A stretch of 36,868 bases of DNA from CAZVLQ01 sp964628185 (GCA_964628185.1 CAZVLQ010000019.1:1-36868), one strand, 5' to 3'; positions 22,358 through 30,919 are shown, counted from the stretch's first letter. Translations and numbers: made by a program. Notes: generated by a model from the sequence alone, not told the origin.

Positions 22358-25012
22358 TCAGGCCGCCTTGCGCCTGCCGTGGCACTGTTTATATTTCTTG
22401 CCGGAACCGCAAGGACAGGGGTCGTTCCGGCCCACCTTGGGCTCGGCGCGACGATAAGTTTGCGGCGCTTCTTCCTCCACTTCATCACCGTGACTGAACC
22501 GCATCGGTACGGACTGTCGGGGCTCTTCAACCGGGACCGGCTGTTCCACCTGCACATGGTGCAGCGCCAGCATGGTATCCATACGAATGCGTTCCAGCAT
22601 GGTGGCGAACATTTCGAAGGATTCGCGCTTGTATTCCTGCAGCGGCTGCTTCTGGGCATAACCGCGCAGTCCCACGCTCTGGCGCAGGTGGTCCATGGCC
22701 AGCAGGTGGTCCTTCCAGTGCTGGTCGAGCATCTGAAGCACCAGAAATTTTTCAAACCGGCGCATGGATTCCGCACCGACCATGGCCTCTTTTTCCGCCA
22801 TCATCTGTTGCAGCGCCTTGCAGAGATGTTCCACCATGCCCTCGCTGTCCGTCACCTCATCGGCATCCACCCAGGCCTGCACCGGCGCATCCAGCGTCAG
22901 TTGCTCCAGTATGGTGTCGTGCAGGCCCTGCAGATCCCAGTCATCGGCATAGCTTTGCGCGGGCATATGCTGATCCACCAGGCGGATGGCAAAATCCCGC
23001 CGCATGTCCTCAATCACATCCGTGACGTCTTCGGCCTCCAGCAGCTCACGGCGCTGCGAATACATGACCTCACGCTGTTTGTTCATCACATCATCGTATT
23101 CCAGCAACTGCTTGCGTATATCGAAGTTGCGCCCTTCCACTTTCTTCTGTGAGTTCTCGATTGCCTTGGTAACCCAGGGATGCTCAATCGCCTCGCCCTT
23201 CTCAAACCCCATCCTGGTCAGCATGGCCTGCATCTTCTCACCGCCGAAGATGCGCATCAGGTCGTCTTCCAGCGACAGGTAGAAACGCGTGGAGCCCGGA
23301 TCGCCCTGACGGCCCGAACGCCCCCGCAACTGATTGTCGATCCGGCGGGATTCATGCCGCTCCGTTCCGACGATATGCAGGCCGCCCAGCCGCACGACCT
23401 CCTTGTGCTCGGCTGCGCACATGGCGCGGATCTCCGCCGCCTTTTCTTCCCGTTCGTCCGCGGAAAGCTTTCCCGGAAACTGTGCGATAAGCATGTCCGG
23501 GTTGCCGCCGAGCATGATATCCGTACCGCGGCCGGCCATATTCGTGGCGATGGTCAAGGCACCCTTGCGGCCGGCCTGCGCGACAATTTCCGCTTCACGT
23601 TCGTGGTGCTTGGCGTTAAGTACTTCATGCGACACGCCACGCTTTTGCAGCAAGGCGGAGAGGTGCTCCGATTTTTCGATGGATGTCGTGCCGACAAGGA
23701 TGGGCTGGCCGCGTTCATGCGTGGTCAGAATATCCTCCAGGATCGCGGCATCCTTGTCTTCCTGATCCCGATAAACCAGGTCCGGCATGTCTTCGCGGAT
23801 CATCGGCATGTTGGTGGGTACGATGACCACTTCCAGCTTGTAGATTTTCTGGAATTCCTCGGCCTCGGTATCGGCCGTGCCGGTCATGCCGGCAAGCTTG
23901 TTATACATGCGGAAGTAATTTTGGAAGGTAATCGAAGCCAGCGTCTGATTTTCCGGCTGTACCTGCACGCCCTCCTTGGCTTCCAGCGCCTGATGCTGGC
24001 CATCGGAATAGCGGCGGCCCGGCATCATGCGGCCGGTAAACTCGTCAATAATCATGACCTCGCCGTTTTTCACAATATAGTCCACTTCACGTGTAAACAG
24101 CGTGTTGGCGCGCAGACACTGGGTGGCCGCGTGCATCAGATTCACGTTTTCCGGGTCATAAAGGTTGCCGTGCGCCATGATGTCCGCCTGGCGGAACAAC
24201 TCTTCCACATGCTCCATGCCCTTCTCGGTGAAGGAAACGGCCTTGTCCTTTTCATCCTTCTCGTAATCATCAGCGTCAAGCTGTTTGATGATAGCGTCGG
24301 CCTTGCCGTACAGATCCGTCGCCTGCTCGGCCGGACCGGAAATAATGAGCGGCGTGCGCGCCTCATCAATCAGGATGGAATCCACCTCATCCACGATGGC
24401 ATAATTGAGCTCGCGCTGGACAAGCTCCTCGCCCGAAAAGGCCATATTGTCGCGCAGATAGTCAAAACCGAACTCATTGTTGGTGCCATAGGTAATGTCG
24501 GCGGCATAGGCCTTCCGCCGTTCTTCATTGTCCTGGCCGTGCACGACCACGCCGGTGGAAAGGCCGAGAAAACCGTATAACCGTCCCATCCACTCGGCAT
24601 CACGTCTGGCCAGATAGTCGTTCACGGTAACCACATGCACACCACGGCCTTCCAGGGCGTTGAGATAAACCGACAGGGTCGCCATCAGGGTTTTGCCTTC
24701 ACCCGTTTTCATTTCGGAAATCATGCCGTCATGCAGAATCATGCCGCCGATGAGCTGCACATCGAAATGACGCATGCCAAGTACGCGCTGACTGGCTTCG
24801 CGCACCACGGCAAAGGCTTCCGGAAGAAGAGCATCCAGGCTCTCCCCGCGCTTAATACGCTCCCTGAATGTGCCGGTTTTGGCTGCAAGGTCCGTATCGG
24901 AGAGGGCTTGGATTCCCGACTCCAGGGCATTGATGCGCTCCACGAGAGGATACATCTGTTTCAGAATCCGCTCGTTACGACTGCCAAACAGCCGGGTTAA
25001 TACTTTGAACAT
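22358..25012 (-). CDS. secA: Preprotein translocase ATPase SecA
   Basis: SecA drives secretory proteins through SecYEG. It is 884 residues, full length. Visible features are Walker A in EMKTGEGKTL (about 103-112), NDYLARRDAEWMG, DEVDSILIDEARTPLIISG, TNMAGRGTDI, LRGRSGRQGDPGS and the C-terminal zinc motif CPCGSGKKYKQCHG that binds SecB and phospholipid. A TATACT (-10-like) lies at 25034-25039 upstream, in a short leader; no secM-like gene is present, since the upstream region is the accessory block. Confidence 0.98.
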   Translation of the reverse strand: MFKVLTRLFGSRNERILKQMYPLVERINALESGIQALSDTDLAAKTGTFRERIKRGESLDALLPEAFAVVREASQRVLGMRHFDVQLIGGMILHDGMISEMKTGEGKTLMATLSVYLNALEGRGVHVVTVNDYLARRDAEWMGRLYGFLGLSTGVVVHGQDNEERRKAYAADITYGTNNEFGFDYLRDNMAFSGEELVQRELNYAIVDEVDSILIDEARTPLIISGPAEQATDLYGKADAIIKQLDADDYEKDEKDKAVSFTEKGMEHVEELFRQADIMAHGNLYDPENVNLMHAATQCLRANTLFTREVDYIVKNGEVMIIDEFTGRMMPGRRYSDGQHQALEAKEGVQVQPENQTLASITFQNYFRMYNKLAGMTGTADTEAEEFQKIYKLEVVIVPTNMPMIREDMPDLVYRDQEDKDAAILEDILTTHERGQPILVGTTSIEKSEHLSALLQKRGVSHEVLNAKHHEREAEIVAQAGRKGALTIATNMAGRGTDIMLGGNPDMLIAQFPGKLSADEREEKAAEIRAMCAAEHKEVVRLGGLHIVGTERHESRRIDNQLRGRSGRQGDPGSTRFYLSLEDDLMRIFGGEKMQAMLTRMGFEKGEAIEHPWVTKAIENSQKKVEGRNFDIRKQLLEYDDVMNKQREVMYSQRRELLEAEDVTDVIEDMRRDFAIRLVDQHMPAQSYADDWDLQGLHDTILEQLTLDAPVQAWVDADEVTDSEGMVEHLCKALQQMMAEKEAMVGAESMRRFEKFLVLQMLDQHWKDHLLAMDHLRQSVGLRGYAQKQPLQEYKRESFEMFATMLERIRMDTMLALHHVQVEQPVPVEEPRQSVPMRFSHGDEVEEEAPQTYRRAEPKVGRNDPCPCGSGKKYKQCHGRRKAA

Positions 25013-25033
25013 GGCGGGTGAAACTCCTCTGAT

Positions 25034-25039
25034 AGTATA
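25034..25039 (-). promoter_or_regulatory. Possible -10 element of secA
   Basis: On the minus strand TATACT occurs about 20 bases ahead of the secA ATG, with AGAGGAG between them. No convincing -35 box is seen 17 bases upstream. A GTGCC/GGCAC hairpin lies just beyond at about 25057-25070. Confidence 0.35.
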
Positions 25040-25157
25040 AATTTCATGGAACGGGCGTGCCGGGGCACTTTACCATGCCGCCGCAGCCACACCAAGGCGG
25101 GTAAATGCCGCCTCCTTGTACAGCATTCACAAGACACGGCTTGTCGTACCTTATACC

Positions 25158-25298
25158 ATGCTGATGAAATCATACCGTCTGGCTGACTATATTGCCTCGG
25201 GCGAACTTGACTTTACGATTGGCGGAGCAATCAAGCTCAAGGCTCTGTTTTCTGCCGATAGTGTTTTCCAACATGAAATGAGCCTGAAAGCGGGATAA
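25158..25298 (+). other. Unrecognised short open frame between secA and the AAA ATPase gene
   Basis: An open frame of 46 codons from ATG 25158 reads MLMKSYRLADYIASGEL and continues to a TAA at 25296-25298. I recognise no family, and no ribosome-binding site stands out. It may be the remnant of a larger gene or chance; nothing else is seen in 25040-25305 except small GC-rich inverted repeats near 25057 and 25095. Confidence 0.2.
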
Positions 25299-25305
25299 TG
25301 TTTTG

Positions 25306-26490
25306 TTACGCGAGGCCAGATTGCAGCCGTTTCATCAATAGAGGCAAGGAAATCATGCACACATCAGCACCAACGGGGAATTCGTCTTCACCGCCGTAAA
25401 TGATAAATTTACGAGACGCGCCGGCATCATTGCATATTCTGCTGAAATGCTTGCCCGGCTTCGGCGCTGTGCCAAGCTTGATTTCTACCGCCCAGACTTC
25501 CGATGGTGACAACCTGATGACAAGGTCAATCTCAGCCCCGGCAGCGGTGCGGTAATACCAGGTTTCAGCGCGAGAAGGTAATACGGATTGGATATTTTCC
25601 ATCACGAAACCTTCCCAGCTTTTGCCCAGTACAGGGTTGGACAGCAACGCATCATAGCTGTTGATGCCAAGTAAACGGTGTTGAATTCCACTATCGCGGA
25701 TGTAATAGCGGGGAGACTTCACCAGCCGCTTTTTCACATTGGCATGCCATGGCTCCAAACGCCTGATCAGCAAAAGGTCAGTGAGGATGTCGATATAGTT
25801 GGCAACCGTTTTACCATCAATTTCCAGATTAGCAGCGAGTTTCGAATGATTGACAGGCTCGCCCTGCAAGTGAGCCAGCATCGTCCACAAGCGCCTCAGC
25901 CTTATTGCGGGCACGCGAAACCCCATCTGTGGCACATCACGCTCCAGATAGGTACGGATCAAATCCTCAAGCCAATCCATCGCCATATCATCATCCGCTG
26001 CCAGGTAGCTGTCCGGAAAACCACCCCGAAGCCACAGCCTTTTCCACGCCTGATTATTTTCCTCAATCTCAAGCGCGTTCAGGCCGCCCATTTCAATGTA
26101 GCGAATGCGCCCGGCAAGGCTTTCGGATGTCTGGCGTAACAAATCCATGGATGCCGACCCAAGCAACAGAAACTGGCCGGATTTTCGGCCCCGTTCTCTG
26201 TTTTTATCAATCAAACCGCGCAACACCATAAACAAATCAGGGGCGCGTTGTATCTCATCCAAAATCACCAGTTTATCGCAGTATGCGCTTAAAAAAGCGG
26301 CGGCATCACTGAGCTTGAGCAAATCTTCCGGGGCTTCCAGATCGAGATAAATCGAGTCAATTTCTTTTGCCAACGCCTTCGCAAGCGTCGTCTTGCCCAC
26401 CTGCCGTGCGCCAAGCAGCACGACCGCAGGCACTTGTTCAAGGCTTTTATGCACCCTGTCCGCTATCCATCGCGTCAACATATCTTGCAT
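25306..26490 (-). CDS. AAA ATPase of the DUF4143 type with nuclease-like C-terminus
   Basis: The 394-residue protein has Walker A GARQVGKTTL (about 27-36), Walker B KLVILDEIQ (about 93-101) and LLLGSAS (sensor 1) in the N-terminal half. A winged-helix-like middle follows (NHSKLAANLEIDGKTVANYI). The C-terminal DUF4143-like region contains GAEIDLVI and AVEIKLG, a D...EXK arrangement like PD-(D/E)XK nucleases. This widespread ATPase family is usually found as single accessory genes; no function is established that I know of. It lies in an AT-richer block and is likely horizontally acquired. Confidence 0.88.
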   Translation of the reverse strand: MQDMLTRWIADRVHKSLEQVPAVVLLGARQVGKTTLAKALAKEIDSIYLDLEAPEDLLKLSDAAAFLSAYCDKLVILDEIQRAPDLFMVLRGLIDKNRERGRKSGQFLLLGSASMDLLRQTSESLAGRIRYIEMGGLNALEIEENNQAWKRLWLRGGFPDSYLAADDDMAMDWLEDLIRTYLERDVPQMGFRVPAIRLRRLWTMLAHLQGEPVNHSKLAANLEIDGKTVANYIDILTDLLLIRRLEPWHANVKKRLVKSPRYYIRDSGIQHRLLGINSYDALLSNPVLGKSWEGFVMENIQSVLPSRAETWYYRTAAGAEIDLVIRLSPSEVWAVEIKLGTAPKPGKHFSRICNDAGASRKFIIYGGEDEFPVGADVCMISLPLLMKRLQSGLA

Positions 26491-26692
26491 ATTAGGAATA
26501 AAGTTCCGTAATTACAAGGTATATTTGTATTTATTATTGCCTGTAGTAGAAAATCTTTGTAACGATGGAAAACTCACCCGCATCACACCGCTTGAAGACC
26601 TGCAGTTTGCCGATGCCAGTCGTGAATCTACGGATTCCTTGCAATACTCATTATGAACTCATGTGTGCAGAAAGGTCACGTTAATTCTCTAC
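26491..26692. other. AT-rich gap between the ATPase gene and the MazF-like toxin gene
   Basis: I see no convincing gene here. The first 80 bases are strongly AT-rich and could hold the promoter of the ATPase gene (minus strand). The plus strand encodes the phrase DGKLTRITPLEDLQFADAS, which looks protein-like but has no start or known family and ends at a stop near 26656; it may be a gene remnant. Confidence 0.35.
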
Positions 26693-27034
26693 TCAGACCA
26701 AGCCAAGCACCATCTTTACTCTTTTTTCTACATCAGTCATCTCCTGCGCTGTAAGCATGGTGAGAAAGCCATCGCCAAAGCGCATGCGGTCAAGAGCCGT
26801 TACATGCTCCACCATCACAAAAGAATCCTTGAGTAAACGATCTCTGGCAGAGATCTTTACCCTCATAGGCGCGAAGTCAGGTCTGAACTGCGTGGTAAGT
26901 GGCAGCACAATGACTGTACACAAACCCGCGGATGTAATACGCTCTTCCTGGAAAATCACCACAGGACGTGACTTACCTGTTTCGCCACCTCGGTTGGGAT
27001 TCAGATTTGCAACCCATACCTCCCCACGCCGCAT
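26693..27034 (-). CDS. MazF/PemK-family endoribonuclease toxin
   Basis: The 113-residue protein begins MRRGEVWVANLNPNRGGETGKSRPVVIFQ (first part), the signature of MazF/PemK toxins that cleave mRNA at short sequences; TVIVLPLTTQ and the conserved ending match too. I prefer ATG 27034, which overlaps the antitoxin stop (TAATG) and has GGTGGA five to six bases upstream; ATG 27046 would add four residues. The gene is cotranscribed with the ribbon-helix-helix antitoxin gene. Confidence 0.92.
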   Translation of the reverse strand: MRRGEVWVANLNPNRGGETGKSRPVVIFQEERITSAGLCTVIVLPLTTQFRPDFAPMRVKISARDRLLKDSFVMVEHVTALDRMRFGDGFLTMLTAQEMTDVEKRVKMVLGLV

Positions 27035-27327
27035 TATTTCCACCATTGATCATGTGATATCGTTTCTTCTCCATCACGAATGACACTCGCGGTATCGGCC
27101 AAGGTGGATTCAACAATCTCCAGTGATTCTTTCCGTGAATCTGGATTTTTTGACAAAGCTGTGGCGGCTTCTACCATGGAATTCATAAACCGTTCCTTTT
27201 CCATACGCTGTAAATAATCAACAAGAGCCTGTCGCAGCACCGCAGAACGCGGCTTTTGTTCCCGTTTTGCCTCATTAGTAAGAGCATCCTCAAGATCATC
27301 GGACAATCTGAGACTTAATGCGCCCAT
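27034..27327 (-). CDS. Ribbon-helix-helix antitoxin partner of the MazF-like toxin
   Basis: The 97-residue protein begins MGALSLRLSDDLEDALTNEA and continues with a short helix-turn typical of the CopG/MetJ-Arc fold, then an acidic helical tail rich in E and D that should bind the toxin. AGAGGTGA lies close before the ATG. A short inverted repeat, TACAT-A-ATGTA (27343-27353), just upstream is a candidate operator for autoregulation. The stop overlaps the toxin start. Confidence 0.85.
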   Translation of the reverse strand: MGALSLRLSDDLEDALTNEAKREQKPRSAVLRQALVDYLQRMEKERFMNSMVEAATALSKNPDSRKESLEIVESTLADTASVIRDGEETISHDQWWK

Positions 27328-27342
27328 AAATCACCTCTATAT

Positions 27343-27353
27343 TACATAATGTA
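27343..27353. promoter_or_regulatory. Candidate operator of the MazF-like toxin-antitoxin pair
   Basis: The perfect half-sites TACAT and ATGTA flank a single A, 16 bases upstream of the antitoxin ATG in an AT-rich stretch. Position and size suit a ribbon-helix-helix operator; it could also be chance. Confidence 0.4.
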
Positions 27354-27677
27354 TGTCGAAAAGTAACACATAAAGCATCACATGTAAAGATACGGATCGC
27401 CTAAATTGCGTTAGATTGCCCTGAGCAACAAGCTATCCACATCTTAGGGCGTAAGGGTTATATTGAATTCAGTTTTGGACTCAGTTCTTCCCGGCAGTAT
27501 TGCCTCCGCAGTTGCCTTTTTCATGGATAACCTCCCTTGACTATTGCAAGGTATGATAAACCATGATGCGACATTTGATGTCGTATATGGGGGAATTAAG
27601 GTGATGTGGAAGCGTGCAGCGCTCAGGTGAGTGCCCTCATCAAAGCAATATGCGGAATAAAGGCCTGATGATTTCCC
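27354..27677. other. Gene-poor AT-rich stretch with one small open frame
   Basis: No gene is convincing. On the minus strand a 26-codon frame (27444-27524) begins ATG AAA AAG GCA with the strong ribosome-binding site AAGGGAGG six bases before it and ends at TAA. Another frame of the same DNA ends in GNCGGNTAGKN. A CGACAT-TTG-ATGTCG inverted repeat lies at 27569-27583. CTATCCACA (27432-27440) is one mismatch from a DnaA box but is isolated. The stretch may be a decayed gene region. Confidence 0.4.
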
Positions 27678-28712
27678 TCACCCGGGCGGCGTCCATTCCC
27701 CTTTTTCGGTGATAATGGCCGTCACGTTTGTGCAGGGCGTGACATCAAAGGCGGGGTTGCTGGCGACCGCGCCCGGCGCCGCTATGCGGATGCGGCGATG
27801 AGCGCCCGTCTCATCCGACCCGTCCATGAACAGCACTTCTTCGGCTTCCCGCTCCTCAATGGGGATGTCCGCACCACGGGGGCAATGCCCGTCAATCGTA
27901 CTGAACGGTGCTGCGACATAGAACGGAACGCCATGCTCCATGGCCGCCAGTGAAATAGCGTAAGTCCCTATTTTATTTGCAACATCTCCATTTCTTGCAA
28001 TGCGATCCGCACCCGTAACAATCGCATCCACCTGGCCCCTCGCCATCATCCAGGCAGCGGCGGAATCAGCCTGGATACGGCAATCAATGCCTTCCTGCAT
28101 CAATTCCCACGCCGTCAGCCGCGCACCCTGAAGGCGTGGCCGTGTTTCATCCACCCGGACAAACGGGGATTCCCCGGCCCGCGCAAGCTGGTAAATGCCC
28201 GATGTGGCCGTCCCCCAGTCCACGGCGGCCAGCCAGCCGGCATTGCAATGCGTGAGGATGCGCCGTTTCCCGATTGCCAGTCGTTCCGCCAAATGCACGC
28301 CCATGCGCTCGTTCGCTTTCACCTCCGCATCGGCATACGCCAGCGCCGCATCCAGCATGACCTGCGCCGACACCTCCTTTTCCGCCTGCCGCTGCATGGC
28401 ATCGCAGGCGTGGAAGAGGTTCACCGCCGTCGGCCGCGTGGCCCGAAAACGCGGCAGCCAGTGCGTGAAGAAACGGGGGCGATCCTTCTGCCAGGCCAGG
28501 GCAAGCCCAAGCGCCGCTGCGGCGCCAATCGAGGGAGCGCCCCGAATCTGCATGCTTTCGATGGCAGCCGCGACATCCTCGGGATTATCGCTGGCGCACT
28601 GTTCAAAACGGTGCGGCAGCAGCCGTTGTTCAATCCACTGGACGGCGCCGGAGTCCCTGTGAACTGCTCCGGACCAGTTAACCGCCCGGTATGGCCGGCC
28701 ATTAACCCTCAT
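27678..28712 (-). CDS. mtnA: S-methyl-5-thioribose-1-phosphate isomerase
   Basis: MtnA converts methylthioribose 1-phosphate to methylthioribulose 1-phosphate in methionine salvage (or in related methylthioadenosine shunts). It is 344 residues, with the eIF2B-like fold signatures RGAPSIGAAAALG, the catalytic Cys in LTHCNAG and Asp in VTGADRIARNGDVANKIGTY. The ATG overlaps the parB stop as ATGA, so it is translated as the last gene of the rsmG-parA-parB run. No other salvage gene is in the window. Confidence 0.96.
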   Translation of the reverse strand: MRVNGRPYRAVNWSGAVHRDSGAVQWIEQRLLPHRFEQCASDNPEDVAAAIESMQIRGAPSIGAAAALGLALAWQKDRPRFFTHWLPRFRATRPTAVNLFHACDAMQRQAEKEVSAQVMLDAALAYADAEVKANERMGVHLAERLAIGKRRILTHCNAGWLAAVDWGTATSGIYQLARAGESPFVRVDETRPRLQGARLTAWELMQEGIDCRIQADSAAAWMMARGQVDAIVTGADRIARNGDVANKIGTYAISLAAMEHGVPFYVAAPFSTIDGHCPRGADIPIEEREAEEVLFMDGSDETGAHRRIRIAAPGAVASNPAFDVTPCTNVTAIITEKGEWTPPG

Positions 28713-29563
28713 CGGCGCAGACGGGCCAGCACCCCGTCAAGCTCCTCCGGCCGGGTGAAGCGTATGCGCATGACGCCTGCTCCGCGTCTGTCGCAACTGA
28801 TTTCAACCGGCAACCCGAGCCTGCGACTTAATTCATCCTGTAATGCCGCCACATCGGGATCTGTTTGCCGGATTTTTCGGGAAGCGGGTGGCGGCGCTGA
28901 TTTTTTCTGCGTGTGCATTTCCATTTGCCGTGCGCTCCAGCCGCGCGCGGCACATTCAATCGCCAGCATCTCGGCCTGCTCCCGAGGAAGACCGACAAGC
29001 GGCCGCGCATGCCCCATGCTGATTTCCCTGTTTTCAATCATGCCCTGTACTTTTACGGGAAGCTGAAGCAGGCGGGTGATGTTGCTGACCTGAACACGCG
29101 ACTTGCCGATACGCTCCGCTACCTGCTGCTGCGTACAGCCAAACTCATCCATCATGCGCTGGTAGGCGCGCGCGGATTCAATAGCCGTCAGATCATCCCG
29201 TTGCTCATTCTCGACGATCGCCAGTTCCAGCGCCTGCAAGTCGTCCACGTCGCGCACAATGGCCGGTATTTCATGCAGGCCGGCCGCCTGCGCCGCCCGC
29301 CAGCGCCGCTCACCGGCAATCAACTCATAGTCACTCCCGTTCGGGCGCAAAAGAACAGGCATCAACACGCCTTCCTTGCGCACGGATTCAGTCAGCGTCT
29401 TTAATTCCTCGTCGGCAAAATGGGTACGCGGCTGGAAACGGTTTGGCCTTATTTTTGAAATGGGAACAACAGAGGCCTGCGTCATCAATTCAACGGCCGG
29501 CGTTTCCGAAAGCAACGCATTCAAACCTTTTCCCAGGCCTCGTTTTTTCAATGTCTTTACCAT
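28709..29563 (-). CDS. parB: Chromosome-partitioning protein ParB
   Basis: ParB binds parS and, as a CTP-dependent clamp, spreads to build the partition complex. The 284-residue protein has the N-terminal KRGLGKGLNALL, the CTP-binding GERRWRAA and ENEQRDDL, the helix-turn-helix (about residues 145-175: TQQQVAERIGKSRVQVSN) and a C-terminal dimerisation domain. It follows parA by eight bases. Two parS sites lie in the same cluster (30350-30365 and 32774-32789). Confidence 0.97.
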   Translation of the reverse strand: MVKTLKKRGLGKGLNALLSETPAVELMTQASVVPISKIRPNRFQPRTHFADEELKTLTESVRKEGVLMPVLLRPNGSDYELIAGERRWRAAQAAGLHEIPAIVRDVDDLQALELAIVENEQRDDLTAIESARAYQRMMDEFGCTQQQVAERIGKSRVQVSNITRLLQLPVKVQGMIENREISMGHARPLVGLPREQAEMLAIECAARGWSARQMEMHTQKKSAPPPASRKIRQTDPDVAALQDELSRRLGLPVEISCDRRGAGVMRIRFTRPEELDGVLARLRR

Positions 29564-29571
29564 TTCTCCTC

Positions 29572-30357
29572 CTAGATCCCCTGACGGTGCAACAGTTCCT
29601 GAGCCACCTGCAGGTAAGCCTGCGCCCCGGCGGAACGCAGGTCGTGGTGCATGACGGGCACGCCAAAGCTCGGTGCTTCGGAAAGGCGCACGTTACGCGG
29701 GATCACCTGTTCGTACACCTGGGCGCCGAAATAGCTGCGAACCTCCTGCTCCACCTGCACGGTCAGATTATTGCGGCGGTCCACCATGGTCAGCAGAATA
29801 CCATCCATGCTCAGTGACGGATTCAGCCCGGCACGCACGCGCCGTATCGTATCCATGAGCTGGGTCAGTCCTTCCATGGCATAAAATTCCGTCTGCAGGG
29901 TAATCAGTACGCGATCCGCGGCCGTCAGTGCATTCAGGGTGAGCAGATTCAGGGCGGGCGGGCAATCAATCAGTGTGAAGTCAAAAGGATCACCCCCGTA
30001 CGCGGCGAGCGATTTTGCCAGGACATGTTCTCGCTGCTCCGCCGCAACCAGCTCAATCTCGGCGCCCGCCAAATCCATGCTGGTCGGCACAAGAAACAGC
30101 CCTTCGCATACCGTCGCCAGTACCGCTGTCTCCAGCGCCTCGCCATTGATCAGAATATCGTAGGTGCCGGCATGGACGGCCTGCTTATCCACGCCAAGAC
30201 CCGTCGTAGCGTTGCCCTGCGGGTCCAGATCAAGCAACAGCACCCGTCTGTCCAGCGCAGCCAGCGAGGCCGCCAGATTGATGCTGGTCGTTGTCTTGCC
30301 CACGCCGCCTTTCTGGTTGGCAATGGCAATCACAGGCCCCAGGCGCTCATGTTTCAC
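29572..30357 (-). CDS. parA: Chromosome-partitioning ATPase ParA (Soj)
   Basis: ParA is the Walker-type ATPase that moves ParB-parS complexes over the nucleoid. The deviant Walker A KGGVGKTTT, LLDLDPQGNATTGLG, DCPPALNLLTLNAL and the ending RSAGAQAYLQVAQELL are all present. I favour the GTG at 30355-30357, giving 261 residues. It lies in the centre of a parS palindrome and has AGGAGG (30364-30369) six bases upstream. ATG 30372, five codons earlier, lacks a ribosome-binding site. The start region overlaps the end of rsmG. Confidence 0.95.
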   Translation of the reverse strand: MKHERLGPVIAIANQKGGVGKTTTSINLAASLAALDRRVLLLDLDPQGNATTGLGVDKQAVHAGTYDILINGEALETAVLATVCEGLFLVPTSMDLAGAEIELVAAEQREHVLAKSLAAYGGDPFDFTLIDCPPALNLLTLNALTAADRVLITLQTEFYAMEGLTQLMDTIRRVRAGLNPSLSMDGILLTMVDRRNNLTVQVEQEVRSYFGAQVYEQVIPRNVRLSEAPSFGVPVMHHDLRSAGAQAYLQVAQELLHRQGI

Positions 30358-30919
30358 GTGAAACCTCCTCATACCGATAGCACTGAATCTGCTGCTTTTT
30401 ACGACCGATTCCAACCGCCTCAACACGTTCAAGACGCCATCCCTGAACGTCTGCTGCCCGTGCCAGGCCGGGGACAGGCAAAACAGCGACAGCGCCGCAA
30501 ACCATATGCGGTGACACAAGGCTCAGCAGATTTTCCGGACTGGTTACCGCCCTGGCAACACATGCATCGGCATGCAGGCAATCCAGCAAGCAGATGTCAT
30601 CATCGTATACCCTGGCATTCAGTGCCAGCAGGCGGACAATATGCCGCAGGAATTCAGCCCGTTTTTTACGGCGTTCAACCAGCAATCCCCGCAACTTTCG
30701 CCGTGCCAGCAATATCGGGATGCCCGGGATCCCCATGCCGCTACCCACATCCAGCAATCGGCCACGTTCCGGCAGCCACCTGCATAAAGCCAGCGAAGGT
30801 TCAATAAAACGCTGCTTAAACTGCCTGGCCTCTTTCACAGCGGTGAGATTCAGCACACTGGCAAACTTCAGCGTTTCGGCAATATAACGATCAATGTCTG
30901 CTTTTTCCGCAGCCATCAT
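30347..30919 (-). CDS. rsmG: 16S rRNA 7-methylguanosine methyltransferase RsmG (GidB)
   Basis: RsmG methylates G527 of 16S rRNA; its loss gives low-level streptomycin resistance. I start at ATG 30919, which overlaps the mnmG stop (ATGA), giving 190 residues, slightly short of the usual 200-210. The SAM loop is LDVGSGMGIPGIP, and NLTAV and the C-terminal KKQQIQCYRYE fit the family. The frame is open upstream to 31030 but inside mnmG. The last codons (EVSRET) and stop are encoded by the parS site. Confidence 0.94.
   Translation of the reverse strand: MMAAEKADIDRYIAETLKFASVLNLTAVKEARQFKQRFIEPSLALCRWLPERGRLLDVGSGMGIPGIPILLARRKLRGLLVERRKKRAEFLRHIVRLLALNARVYDDDICLLDCLHADACVARAVTSPENLLSLVSPHMVCGAVAVLPVPGLARAADVQGWRLERVEAVGIGRKKQQIQCYRYEEVSRET
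30350..30365. promoter_or_regulatory. parS centromere site 1
   Basis: TGTTTCACGTGAAACC matches the bacterial parS consensus (TGTTTCACGTGAAACA) at 15 of 16 positions. It spans the end of rsmG and the start of parA, and its central GTG (minus strand) is the likely parA start codon. Confidence 0.95.

Noticed and set aside
21554..24580. Two long plus-strand open frames (532 and 466 codons) opposite argJ and secA
   Set aside because: They are antisense to genes with full-length, motif-rich products. Their translations are rich in His, Arg and Gly with no recognisable domain, as expected from GC-rich antisense frames.
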